In this document: positions 42,926-53,794 of the stretch, in pieces
Layout of the letters: every line of letters begins with the position of its first letter
Position numbering within the stretch: position 1 is the stretch's first letter
DNA from: Nemertoderma westbladi
Lineage: Eukaryota > Xenacoelomorpha > Nemertodermatida > Nemertodermatidae
DNA: 64,000 bases
Direction of reading: 5' to 3'
Assembly (NCBI GenBank): GCA_032718475.1
Contig: JAUCBJ010002765.1
Coordinates: 1 to 64,000 of the forward strand
The notes under the pieces: generated by a model
The model's input: the letters and a program-made list of their open reading frames with translations, nothing else
What the model was told of the DNA's origin: nothing
Databases searched by the model: none
Made by a program: the position numbers and the translations under genes

Positions 42926-43831
42926 ATGTCTGACGCAAAGCAGAACCTGTCAGACAGTCTACTAGATACAACGGAGAGTGAAGCGACAGCAGAGAAACCG
43001 CATAAGAAGGATGCCATTGATATCTATCTGTCAGACTATCAGCGTTTTGTGGGAGATGAAGAGTTGAGGAGAAGGCTAGAGGGACTTAGCCCTAATAGCG
43101 AAGGAGCCAAACTTGTGTTAGATGCGATTGATGTGGACAGGTTAGCGGCGAACCAAGCTAAATTCGATGAACAACTCCGCATCGCTAGAGAAAGGGAAGA
43201 ACAAGTAAGGAAAAAGCGTATAGAAGACAGAAAGATAGCAGCAGTGGCAGAGGCAGAAAGAAAAGCGGCAGCGGCAGAGGCAAAAGCGGCAGCGGCAGCG
43301 GCAAAAGCTGCAGCAGTGGCGGAAGCAGAACGAACAGTGGCGGAAGCAGAACGAAAAGCGGCAGCGGAAGAGGCAAAAGCGGCAGCAGCAGAGGCAAAAG
43401 CGGCAGCAGTGGCGGAAGTAGAACGAAAAGCGGCTGAAGGGATCATCCAACTGGAGTTGGAAAATCTTCAAGAGAAGCAAGACGACTTCAGTAAACAGTT
43501 AGCAGCTAGTAATATGCAGATGATGAGTCGATCTACTCCCAAAAGACAAGGGTATACCTCATCTGAGGAAGGCGATACCACCGACACTGAAGGCGGAAGA
43601 AATCGATCTCGCCTAAGCAGACGTAAAAGAACATTCCACCGGCAGAAATTGCCTGATTTGCCTCCAGCTGTTAGAAGGCAACTAAATAACACTAACTTAG
43701 GTAGTACAGAGCCCACAGACCAAATAATTAAAATAGAAAGACTCCCTACTATAGTAGATGAGCCTGAAATAATTAGGCCTGTTCTTGAAATCACCCCTTC
43801 GGTGATACCTAAAGAGGTGAGGTCTCTATAG
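42926..43831 (+). CDS. BEL-B gag, N-terminal part
   Basis: Starts MSDAKQNLSDSLLD. Residues about 30-90 (KDAIDIYLSDYQRFVGDEEL) match BEL-A's gag. It lacks the approximately 200-residue segment BEL-A has between the N-terminus and this point. It is followed by an Ala/Glu/Lys coiled coil (about residues 105-195) and a Ser/Arg region (RQGYTSSEEGDTTD). The real frame is lost at 43810, where the 1268-bp insertion begins; the last nine codons and the stop at 43829 are foreign. Confidence 0.8.
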   Translation: MSDAKQNLSDSLLDTTESEATAEKPHKKDAIDIYLSDYQRFVGDEELRRRLEGLSPNSEGAKLVLDAIDVDRLAANQAKFDEQLRIAREREEQVRKKRIEDRKIAAVAEAERKAAAAEAKAAAAAAKAAAVAEAERTVAEAERKAAAEEAKAAAAEAKAAAVAEVERKAAEGIIQLELENLQEKQDDFSKQLAASNMQMMSRSTPKRQGYTSSEEGDTTDTEGGRNRSRLSRRKRTFHRQKLPDLPPAVRRQLNNTNLGSTEPTDQIIKIERLPTIVDEPEIIRPVLEITPSVIPKEVRSL

Positions 43832-45078
43832 GGGTGTCACCAACAGGCGGCGGCGGACTCGTGAGGGTCTGGGGGCACGTTAAATCGAAGGGTATAGTGC
43901 AAGGGAGTTACTGAAGGCCCTCGTGTCTTACGAACCATGAATCAACATGGTGCCGTGGTACCGTCTAGTCGGCCTGTTGCCGTACTGCCAGTCCTGTACA
44001 CAGTAGGGGTGGTGGCTTAGTGTGATCTGTGGTTTATGTGGTTTATGTGGTAGGTCTATGTTTGGTATGTATGAGTTGACCAGACTCTGTACTGTCTCCG
44101 ATCGGTTGCCAAAACGTGTTTTTTCCCAGGGTAGCACTATTGGAATGGAGGTGTTGCATCGGAATGGACACGTTCTGATGATTCTGTTGGTACTACTATT
44201 GGAATGGAGGTGGCACCCGGAATATCGGCTGCAAGGAGGGGTTGGTGTTGTAGTGTGGTCCGAGTGAATGATACTCTGGAATCTGTGGTTTGTGTGTGTA
44301 CGTGGTATACGTGAGTGTATGTATGGCCACTGCGAGTGAGTATGGGAACCCTTACCGGTTGGTTCAGTCGCCTCTGGTTATTAGTAGGACCATATTTTAC
44401 TGCGCCCCAGCATACTTTGTGCACACAAAGTTATTTTACCCTGTCGGTAAAATAAAGTACTCTCGACTTTTATTAGTCGATACAATTTTGTCCCCTCTGA
44501 TTTTGTCACCGATTTTGTCTTCCCCGATTATGTCCTCTGTGTGTGTGTGGTATGCGTCAGATTTTGTGTTTACCGTAGTGTACTTGATTTCGTGAATATC
44601 TGTTGAGTACACGTGTACAGGACGGGTAAGTGGTTACTTGTTCCTAGTTTTCGAGCTAGTCAGTATTGTTTGTGGAACCGACTTCCCCTCAATACTGCCG
44701 GCGAGGCGGGTGAAAACGGTCAATATTCCAATGTGGGTAGCGCAAGCCCGCTTGGGACAAGACCGTCGGTTTGGCTCAAGGGCGACCTTGATGCTCGATC
44801 GCTATCGACTGGTCCACCCGCCGGTTGACTCTCTGAGTTGGCTCAATGTACAGTCAGGCCACAGCAAGTTGACAGTAGCCGACCATCTGGCTACACCGAC
44901 GAGTTGTGCCGGTGTGATCGGGGGATTGAAAAGTGAACCCGGGAAGCATCGGGCTACCCTCCGGCCCGGTCTGATAAAAACATCAGTCGGACTGGCCCCA
45001 AGGGTGGTGGGACAGCGTCCGCCTCATGGGTGCGCCTCGGAGTCATCAGAGAGGAGCCCAGAAGGACGCAAGCGAGAC
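43811..45078. mobile_element. 1268-bp insertion in BEL-B gag, class unknown
   Basis: By comparison with BEL-A, gag sequence stops after ATACCT (43805-43810) and resumes at ATACCT (45079-45084). The reading frame resumes correctly after one ATACCT, so the 6 bp look like a target duplication. The insert is richer in G and T than its host. It has no inverted ends, no recognised domain and no poly-A. It includes an internal near-repeat ATTGGAATGGAGGTG at about 44140 and 44199, and GTGTG runs. The frame open from 44638 runs through its right part into gag by chance or by capture. Confidence 0.7.
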
Positions 45079-48000
45079 ATACCTGTGCTCCCTGAAACTA
45101 CCTCTAAATTCCCTCTGCATAGCACTAAGCTACCTGTGCCCCGCAGAACTGCCCAGGAGACAGTTCAGGTCCTGGACCCCGAGCGAAATATTCACAATTT
45201 GTCGCCCGTTGTCCCTCGTCCGCCCGCTACAACGTTGGCGACTCCCGCTTCGGCGGTCAAATGGGTGGACGAGAGACGGCGGGGGATGGATATCCTGCTC
45301 GGGCAGATGCAGGAGACTGTCCAGCAATTCAAGGGCACAGTAAGGGAAAGTAGGCTAGAGTTGCAAGAAGTGCAGCAAAGTATCGCGCTTGAACGCGATA
45401 AATTAGTAAATACCCAAAAGGGTATACCACCACCCTCTGTAACAATGTGTCAACCTGTTAGGTCTGAAGTATTGCATGCGCAAGGTGTGGAGCCTACACG
45501 CATATATACTGCTAGCGAAGTAGAAACTCCTATAGTGAACCCTATTAAGGGTAATTATAGACCTGTTGATAATGATATTCCCTATAGAACTGATCATAAT
45601 CCGAGAAATTTATATACCGATAACTCGATATTAAATAGCACGATGGCTCAAGAAAGTTTTACGCGTCAAATGGCTAGAACCGAAGCCCGTCAAGCGGTAA
45701 AGGTTGGAGAGATTGTCAAGTTCAATGGAGATGAGATGAAATGGTTACCTTTTAATGAATATTACAAAGATAACATACAGAACTCTGTACTATCTAATGG
45801 AGAAAAACTTAGATACCTCATCGAGTGCTTGGAAGGATCTCCCAAGTTAATGGCGTTAAAGTTTATTGGACATCCAGACGGATTAAGACAAGTTTGGGAT
45901 ACACTAAACATCAGGTATGGTAATAGGAATAATATCGCTAGGTATTTATATGCGAAATTAATGGCGCCCCGAAAGTTTCTTAGCAGCGGGATTATAGAGT
46001 TTTCCGATGAGATTCAGGAGATCTGTAGACAACTAGATTGGTTAGGTAAGTCTCATGAATACCAGAATTCTATGGTTGTAGGAGCCTTAGCATCTACTTT
46101 GCCCAAGGGTGGAGTAGGTACACGCTGGGACAAGAAGGTGTTATATATGATGGATCAACAACAACGAGACCCTACCATGACTGATCTCATGTCATTCTTA
46201 GATAGAGAAGTGAAATTACAGCTCCTAAGGCAGTCCAGAGAGAAGACATTGGAAAACAAGGTAAGTGAGAAACCCGTTTCTAGGAGAAAAATAACACCAG
46301 TATGTTATACCGATGACGGCGAAAGCCAGACTGCTCAAGGAGAAGATAGCGGGAAGGACACGGATAGATCTTATTACGTGAATAAAATGCCTAAAGATCA
46401 GGTAAGTAAATTCAAGTCTCGAACAAATGACAGAAGGGAACCGGTACAAAAAACCCTTCCTACGTCTCCTAAAAGAATTCAGGTGAGAAAGCCCGAGGAA
46501 AGAACAAGTGTGGACCACATAGCACAGGTTAAAGTAAGTAACATCAAGCCCAAATGTGTGCTGTGCGACGGGCCCCACCGTTTAAATGCGTGTGATAAAT
46601 TCCTGAGGAAATCACTAAAGGATAGACGTGAAGTCATGTGGGATAAGCGGTTGTGTTATAATTGCCTCAGACGAGGACACCAACGGCGAACCTGTCACTC
46701 CGACGCAAGGTGTGCAAAGTGCGGCGCAAAACATCATATCTTGTTGCACACGGAATTCGAACGAAACAGCCCGAGTCAGGTAAGTGAGTCCGAACTACAT
46801 GTCCAATTCAGTGATGTGAACGACACTGATCAATCTGAGATGGAAGGATTCTATACGGACGAGTTCTCCGACGAAAACGAATCCTGTTACATGATAAATA
46901 CCGCAGTGTATCGAGCACTCACTCATGAAAAAGATACAGATAGCGACCTTACCTTAACTACTTCCGATCAACAACCATCTTGGAAAGCGCCAACTTCCAA
47001 TATAGGGATCCGAGAATTTCCTGTAGTCCAGTTACGGGTCCACGGACCTCAGAAGAGCTATATAGTGAACGCCCTCCTGGACTCCGGCAGCACAGGAACA
47101 TTCATCGATAAAGAACTAGCCGAAGACATCTTTGCTGGACAACCCAAGTTCCGAACCAAGCTCAACATGTCAGGGATCATGCAGGTTTGGAAATCTGCTG
47201 TGGCTGCCGACTATTATATATGTGAGTTGTCCACCCCCCAGGACGAACTAGGAGAACATAGCATCAGGTCAGTGAAAATGGTGGCTATAAAGAACTTCGC
47301 TACTACTCAAGCAGACCTTTATAATTGGGACGAGGATGAGAGCATCCAACATCTTAACATACCTCGATTCCAGACTGATTATCCTGGAGTGCAAATACTC
47401 ATCGGCCAAAACGCGCATGAGGCGCTGGAGACATTAGAGAAACGACCTGCTCAACCGCAACCACTTCAGCCCTATGCGGTAAGAACTAGAGTAGGTTGGT
47501 ACCTTACTGGACCTTCCCGTAGAACGCTCAGAGAAAGACTGCTTCAAGATCGCGTCTGCCAGCGGAGTAAATGGGAAGATGATACTAGTGAGGGAGACGA
47601 CCCAACTGAGGGAACACCACACTCCTCAGATAATGACAATCTTAGCTCCAATGTAGATCAATGGAGATATTGCCCCAAGAAGTTTAATCCAACGGACATC
47701 GCTTCCAGAGGAGCAACTCCTCAAGAACTGACAGATACTACAGACCGATTAGGTGAACCCGACTTCCTGAGTAAGGAGAATGAATGTCCTCCCCATCTTA
47801 CTCTGACTGAGATTAGACCAGCCAAGGGAGCGGAGAAAGTCGAACCTGAAACCCGGACGGGTGGATCGGAGTTATTTGAACCCGGGATAGATCTGTCGGT
47901 ATTACATGTTGCCAGGGACGACGCCGTGGATCTGGGCCTCCCCACCGCGAGTGGATCCTTCATGAAGATCAGAGAGAGCGATTGGAGCTCTGGAACATCA

Positions 48001-48291
48001 GACGTCTCGCAGGGACTCTCACCTCTCCTGCAGAGAGCGACGGACCACTATAGCTCCTGGAATCGGCTTTGTGACGCCGTCATATACTTTGAGCGATGTT
48101 TCTATCGTCACTATTCCAGGACGAAGAGGAAACCTGGAATTGTATTCAGGATGCAGCGACTCAATCACCCAGTCGGTCGTTTGTGTTTATCGGAAGGGAA
48201 TGGAGGACTCTCCGGAAACTGTGGAAGGAAAGATTCTCTTCCCACGACCACCTCCCTAATCCTTCAAACATCTAGGGACTCCATAACATAG
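45079..48291 (+). CDS. BEL-B gag C-terminal part, protease and pol remnant
   Basis: In frame: the DUF1759-type gag domain (about 45610-46250), then zinc knuckles CVLCDGPHRLNAC, CYNCLRRGHQRRTC and CAKCGAKHH (46555-46735), then an aspartic protease with DSGSTGTFID (about 47080-47110), then DUF1758-like LIGQNAHEALE and RVGWYLTGP. At about 47630-47650 the sequence jumps from Ser/Asp-rich linker to WRYCPKKFNPTDIASRG. That normally lies after RNase H, so reverse transcriptase and RNase H are deleted in frame. The end (YSSWNRLCDAVIYFERC) is the pre-integrase linker; integrase itself is missing. The frame is also open upstream into the 1268-bp insertion (from 44638). Confidence 0.8.
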   Translation: MPVLPETTSKFPLHSTKLPVPRRTAQETVQVLDPERNIHNLSPVVPRPPATTLATPASAVKWVDERRRGMDILLGQMQETVQQFKGTVRESRLELQEVQQSIALERDKLVNTQKGIPPPSVTMCQPVRSEVLHAQGVEPTRIYTASEVETPIVNPIKGNYRPVDNDIPYRTDHNPRNLYTDNSILNSTMAQESFTRQMARTEARQAVKVGEIVKFNGDEMKWLPFNEYYKDNIQNSVLSNGEKLRYLIECLEGSPKLMALKFIGHPDGLRQVWDTLNIRYGNRNNIARYLYAKLMAPRKFLSSGIIEFSDEIQEICRQLDWLGKSHEYQNSMVVGALASTLPKGGVGTRWDKKVLYMMDQQQRDPTMTDLMSFLDREVKLQLLRQSREKTLENKVSEKPVSRRKITPVCYTDDGESQTAQGEDSGKDTDRSYYVNKMPKDQVSKFKSRTNDRREPVQKTLPTSPKRIQVRKPEERTSVDHIAQVKVSNIKPKCVLCDGPHRLNACDKFLRKSLKDRREVMWDKRLCYNCLRRGHQRRTCHSDARCAKCGAKHHILLHTEFERNSPSQVSESELHVQFSDVNDTDQSEMEGFYTDEFSDENESCYMINTAVYRALTHEKDTDSDLTLTTSDQQPSWKAPTSNIGIREFPVVQLRVHGPQKSYIVNALLDSGSTGTFIDKELAEDIFAGQPKFRTKLNMSGIMQVWKSAVAADYYICELSTPQDELGEHSIRSVKMVAIKNFATTQADLYNWDEDESIQHLNIPRFQTDYPGVQILIGQNAHEALETLEKRPAQPQPLQPYAVRTRVGWYLTGPSRRTLRERLLQDRVCQRSKWEDDTSEGDDPTEGTPHSSDNDNLSSNVDQWRYCPKKFNPTDIASRGATPQELTDTTDRLGEPDFLSKENECPPHLTLTEIRPAKGAEKVEPETRTGGSELFEPGIDLSVLHVARDDAVDLGLPTASGSFMKIRESDWSSGTSDVSQGLSPLLQRATDHYSSWNRLCDAVIYFERCFYRHYSRTKRKPGIVFRMQRLNHPVGRLCLSEGNGGLSGNCGRKDSLPTTTSLILQTSRDSIT

Positions 48292-49915
48292 CAACATATG
48301 GAGTGGGTGTGTGACTCTATTATTTTATATTATATTATTATTTTTATATTTATGTATGTATTACTATGTAATTTTATTATAATCGTTTTATTTAATTTAG
48401 TAGAATATTATTTAGCGATTATTTTGTAGAATAGTGCAATATATTCGTGTTTATTACGTACGTAATTACTTATATTATATTTAGTGCGACGGCGAGAAAT
48501 AATTATTTTTCTCTTTCCTTACTGTCCGTATTATATTATAAATACGTAACTACAGTAAGATGAAATGTCTGTACTTATTAAAGTACAATAAAGCCACTAC
48601 TATATTTAAGTATTATTGGTAGGCAGAGTATTAGGAATGCAAAGTTCAGATCCTCGTGTCTCGGCTAAACCAAGCTCTGGGTAGACCTTGGAAACGACTT
48701 GCCTCTTCACACTGACATTGCTTCGTGCGATATTGCTCTCATACCGTATATTAAATAATACATATAGTAGCGTGATGTCCCTTTAACAGTAGCGTATAAC
48801 GCAAAATAAATCTGTTAAACCCTTTGACCATCTGTAATTCTAGTCGATTAAGATATCGCGGCACCCACCGATATACTTGAAAGACAAATTCTAGAATCAG
48901 TGGTTAACGTCCCCAGACAAGTTCTGGAATAAATCGGTGCCCATCTCAAATATTAATTAGTTAATATTTACAAATCAAATAAGTCAAAATCTGTAAAATT
49001 CAGATCCTTCAACAATTCTAGTCAATTAAGATATCGTAGCATTTACCGATATTCTTAAAGAGACAATTTTCTTAGAATTAAGGATCTTGTGTCCCCAGAC
49101 ATGTTCTGGAATCCAAATATGTCCATTTAATTATCAAATAATAAAATTTCAGGGAATCAATTTAAATTCATGTCTTTTAATGAATTTAATAAATTGCCAT
49201 TTTACGCAATTTATAACATTCCCAAAATTCCATTTATTAATAGATCAAGGGAGCGGAGATTTATATTATTATGCGTATGCGTGTACGAAAGTCTCCCAAA
49301 CATAGTCAATAGCCGATAAAATTCATAAAGTCATGTATAAAACAGAACATTGACTATTAAAGAATTACTATTAAATAACATCCCAGATCTGTATGCATTG
49401 GAATCACCCTAATTCTACCGCTAGCTTTGCATAATGTCACCATAGCAACAACCACGCTAGAATTAGAATTGAGTTAAAAGAACAATAGAAAGCTTGTCCC
49501 ATTGAATAGCATAGGGAATAAATAGTGCACTGATAGTATCCAAGGATACATAATAATACAGTGACATTCTGGAAGGCATTGACTAACGGACAAGTGACCC
49601 GAATGTGTGTAATTTGTGACAAGTTGTGTGTGTGGTATTTGTGAGTTTATAGGTGAATGTTACTGCTAAGGTGTGTTTACAGTAGCTAGTCGCAATCGTA
49701 AAAGTAACCTAACTCTCCAAGGAAAACCTGAAGTACATCTAAGTCTTTGGGACGGACAGTCGAGTGACTTGTGTCGGTTGTCGTTGTCGTTGTGCGGCTA
49801 CGTCGTTGGCGAAAGTACAGCGGCGACGACACATCGGCGCTGAGGATCTCGTACTGTCCGGGGGTTAATTGGAGTAGGCAGCGGCGCTCGCTAGCCTGAA
49901 TATAAACTCCTTATA
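48292..49915. other. BEL-B non-coding internal region with a duplicated block
   Basis: AT-rich. Two diverged copies of an approximately 100-bp block lie at about 48835-48935 and 49010-49112: AATTCTAGTC-ATTAAGATAT, then CCGATAT-CTT, then GTCCCCAGACA-GTTCTGGAAT. The rest has no recognised content. Confidence 0.5.
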
Positions 49916-51226
49916 ATGTGGATAAACTCATATATAGCAGACATGACGGAGTTGATAGAAGATGTTCTTGGTATCGGGGAGCGATATACTCTACTTTTGC
50001 AAGCGTTTGTTTATAGCTTAATACGCGGCGACGTTAGTCCAACTGCTGCGGAGGACGATGGTCGTTATATCGAACCGCCAATGTCCCAAGTGCAGCTCTC
50101 GCGCGAGTTGGACTATAGAAAATTCGCTGCTCGATATACGCAGCGTAATGGTACGTATATGGTCTTCTTAACTACTGGTCATCCTATCGATTTACACAAT
50201 ACGGACTATGTCGACTATATATCCTGCCCAGCGGAGTCGGAACCATAAACTGAAATTCGAATGCGAAAATTCTATTCGAAATCGGCTCGAAAGAAAAGAC
50301 ACTAAAGAAACAAATGGACGCGGTAACTCCAAAGTATATTTGGAATTCTTGATAGAAGCATTGTAACAACAAATAAATGTCACCCGCGTTTACCCTACCA
50401 GACGTGCGTCTTTGGTATTATTACGATAAATGCCCTAGACCCAAATAATAAACGGAAAGACATAAACATCCATGTAAACCGAAACTTGTTGACGTATCAC
50501 CTATGCTCACTCGGCTCGAACGATCCTGGAGTAAACCTACGATCAGAGTCCCGGAATACTCGGTCAAACCTCCTCATTCCTTAGTTGGACCTCAGACCTG
50601 CGATCCTGGTGGTGTCGCGGATCCTCGCGGACTGTATTCACTGTTCAAAGATCTAGTGCTACCCTAACAATTAATCGGTAACACTCCGACAGTGATTTCT
50701 AGCTAGCCGCCCATCTTACCTAGCCGGATTGTGACGCAGACACCTAATATCACTATCCAACCGTATGGTCGTCCCGTTTAACGCGATACAACCCCTCATC
50801 AAGGTAAAGGAGAGCGTTGTACGAAACGAGTTAAACGCTATTCTATAAAGATCAAAAAAGAAACCTGCGTTTGTTCAGATAAACGTAAGTTATAACAGTA
50901 AGTCCAATCGATAAACGAATTGGCCTTATCTCAATTCGATTGGGAAATCCAGAATCTCTAAGAAGTTATCGAACTTGGACGATCCTATTCTCTGCGAGAG
51001 TTTTGGATGAACGTATCCAGCTACGAGCGGAGGAAAATCAGCTCGAGGAGAAGCATATCGAAACGGCAGATACCTCGACCATAAACCTACACCTTCTGAT
51101 GCAATCATATTGCACCCTTCACCCAGGAGTTATGGCCCTCCTAGTAAAGTGGCTCCCCCCAAAGAGAAAAGGACTCTTGTTAATCTTAAGAAACTGCGTA
51201 AACGCCGTCCGCGCAAGAAAGACTAA
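49916..51226 (+). pseudogene. BEL-B third frame, decayed
   Basis: Begins with a 110-codon frame (49916-50248, MWINSYIADMTELIEDVLGI) and then breaks into short pieces. The last approximately 125 bases before TAA (51224-51226) encode nearly the same end as BEL-A's fused frame: AIILHPSPRSYGPPSKV and LKKLRKRRPRKKD. This shows the frame belongs at the 3' end of the family, between pol and the 3' LTR. I could not align the rest to BEL-A by eye, so the two may carry different versions. Function unknown. Confidence 0.55.
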
Positions 51227-51304
51227 CTGTTTAGAGTATCTTTATGTTTTAGAAACTGTGATTTTTATATTTTATAGACTGAAAATCCCATTTTCTGGGA
51301 GCGG

Positions 51305-52534
51305 TGTAAAAGCCTTTGCTGAATTGCCCCGTTATTTTTATTATCTTTTACATTAAAATACTCTGTAGTTGATTTAATAAGTGTAAGAGACCGTATTATT
51401 GCTGTATCGGTGTTTTTAGAGGATCTAAGACCTATTTCCTCCGTATGTGTACTGTGAAAGGTATATTTTATGATTCTATGGCAATTCGTGACGCAAAGGG
51501 GTGATAGCTACTCTTGAACAGTAGTTACTATGACTACGGTTAACAGCTGACATTCATACGTGTTGATTTCCTTTGTTCTACGGCGTCTCTCAGTTCAGTC
51601 AGCCAATGAGAGCGTTTTTGTGGCTCCTTGTACAGAAAATTTCCGAGAAATGACGCAATGCCTATGTGCAGTGTTTACATTCAGTCTTGAGCCAAAAAAA
51701 GAACGGCTTAGAAGTATTTTGTGCTGTACTGCTTTTAGTCGTACACTAGTAGGTTTAATTATAAAGGGCATATATCCTTTAACTGCATACTGATGACTGA
51801 TGTCTGCATACTGCAGTACTGCATACACTGCATACTGTGTAACATTGTGCATACTTTTATATTGTTATACTGCTATTTACCGTCAGTTCTTCATAATATG
51901 GTTGATGAATTATTATATTTGGAATAACGATAAATAACCCCGCAACCCAATATTCTTGATATACCGAAGGTAAGAGAGAAAGGTTACCAATAACGATTGT
52001 GACTTGTGTTAAAGTGGTTTGAAGTGAATCTAATGTTATTTGATAGACCCTACATGAGTCAGCCTGTGTTCCTTTTATATGTGACTAAAATCAGTGAAGA
52101 TTGGCAGATTAGTGTGCAGTATTGTGCAGCATAGTGTATGAGTGAGTCTGTTAAAGAAGCAATTCCTAAAGAATGCGCCATATATGTGGATTATAATTAA
52201 GCCATATCGTTGCGAGTAGTTTAAGTCATAACTCTGTTTATATAGATAAAGCGCCACGTCCTAAAGGAACTGTTAATATTACCGAAGGTGAATAATATTG
52301 TCAGAGATTATATAATACTGTCAGTCGAATAATACATTAGGCTTACATAGCAATAAAAATTAAACCGTCGAACCCAATCTCCCGGGAATATCCAGCGGGT
52401 GAATGGTCGCGCACGGATTGGTTTCGACTAGTGTAGTGAATCAAATACTTGTCATAGACTAAAAAGCAGATTTATTATCTAGAAGACATTCTAATTTGGC
52501 GGGTTAAACTGCCAAAGGTCTGAAAGCGCGAACA
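51305..52534 (+). repeat. BEL-B 3' LTR
   Basis: Same length as the 5' LTR and, by eye, the same sequence; preceded by CATTTTCTGGGAGCGG. Near-identity means a very recent insertion. Confidence 0.9.
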
Positions 52535-53150
52535 ATGCTTGAGCATGTGGATGACTTCTGTTACCTGGGATCATGGATCCGGAAGTCAGTAAGTAGTCGA
52601 ATACGTAAGGGAAAGGCTTTCCAGGATTTGGAAGTCACCGAGAATTAATCGAAAACTTAAGGTCCGGATATTTAGAGCAGCAGTAGTTCCAGTACTCCTC
52701 TATGGGAGTACATACTGGGCTCTAACTGCTGAGGACACCAAATCTCTGGATGTCACATTCACAAGAATGCTACGCCGGGTTCATTGTGTCGAGTACAATG
52801 CACACATCTCCAACCAGACACTATATAACATTGGAGGTGTCTCATTGGTTCCCCCAAGCTTGACACTAGAACAAAATCGCCTCCGCTTGGCAGGACATTG
52901 CTTTCGCCGTGAAGACCAGCCAGTGCATAATCTTGTACTTTGGCAGCCTCATGGAGTGAATAAGCATGGTGGACAGCCCATGACGCATCCCTTGAGACGC
53001 ATCTTAAAGGACACTGGCCTTGAAGATGCGGATGATCTAGCAAATGTCATTGGTGATAGGGAGTTGTGGCGGTGCAATTTTGTCGATAAGCAGGCACAGC
53101 ATTCTTAAAAATGCAGCTGCAATGTAGCCTGCCGATCCTAGTAGTAGTAG
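52535..53150 (+). pseudogene. RTE-like element, 3' part
   Basis: Continuation of the element cut at 39528. HVDDFCYLGSWI is the conserved post-RT block. 52767-53108 is an open C-terminal domain with TFTRMLRRV, ISNQTLYNIGG and RRILKDTGLEDADDLANV, ending HS-TAA at 53106. The 3' tail is GATCCTAGTAGTAGTAG (53135-53150), a (TAG)n end. Confidence 0.8.
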
Positions 53151-53794
53151 TTTCCTGTAATATTGGTCAATTCGTGCAATGCTGTATTTACAGTAAATAG
53201 GGATAGGGATTCAAAAGTACACAGCTGACGATGGAGCTGTGTTTCCCTGGGTACAGTGTTCAAATCCTGAAAACCTTTATTTTTATATTACTGCACAGCA
53301 ACCCCCATTATTTTTTGAGCGAAGGTGAAGACGGCTCAGAAAGGTGAGTAGTAAACATACTGAAAATAATTACATATTTCAATTATTCCGCCATATTAAT
53401 ATATTACATTACAGTATTATATAATTTCCAACGTTTCAACTACACAGTAGCCATCATCAGGGATAAATAAACCATAAAAAGAAGCAAAGAATGCAGGATA
53501 GTAATTACAAAAATTAAATTGAAGAATTATTAAGATATATGTAAAAGTGATAACTGTAAACTACAGTAGTACCGGTAGGTAGGTGCCGACACTAACAGTG
53601 AGGCATAGCCTGGGCCTCAGTGAGGCATAGTCTGGGCCTCAGTGATGCATAGTCTGGGCATCAGTGAGGCATAATTTTTCAAACAAAATCTATCCAGATA
53701 CTTCCACTGACAAAGCATCTCAGAACATGGAGAACACCTTAATAACCAGGTTAAACGTCCACAGTCTCCCACACCTTCTCCACGCAGTGCAATT
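53151..53794. other. non-coding with short duplications
   Basis: Three near-copies of CAGTGAGGCATAGTCTGGGC lie at about 53596-53670. No gene seen. Confidence 0.5.

Larger units (their letters stand above)
39529..52534 (+). mobile_element. BEL-B, young BEL/Pao LTR element without RT, 13 kb
   Basis: LTRs 39529-40758 and 51305-52534, both 1230 bp, TG...CA, and with no differences noticed by eye. 5-bp duplication ATGCT (39524-39528, 52535-52539). It is inserted in the reverse-transcriptase part of the RTE-like element. Internally: leader (40759-42925), gag N part (42926-43804), a 1268-bp foreign insertion (43811-45078), gag C part and protease (to about 47630), a deletion of RT and RNase H, a pol remnant to 48291, approximately 1.6 kb of non-coding DNA, and a decayed third frame ending at 51226. 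Confidence 0.92.

Noticed and set aside
43811-45078. Spliced intron in BEL-B gag
   Set aside because: GTGAGG and a CCCAG acceptor can be found, but using them gives the wrong frame downstream, while the ATACCT duplication restores the frame exactly.
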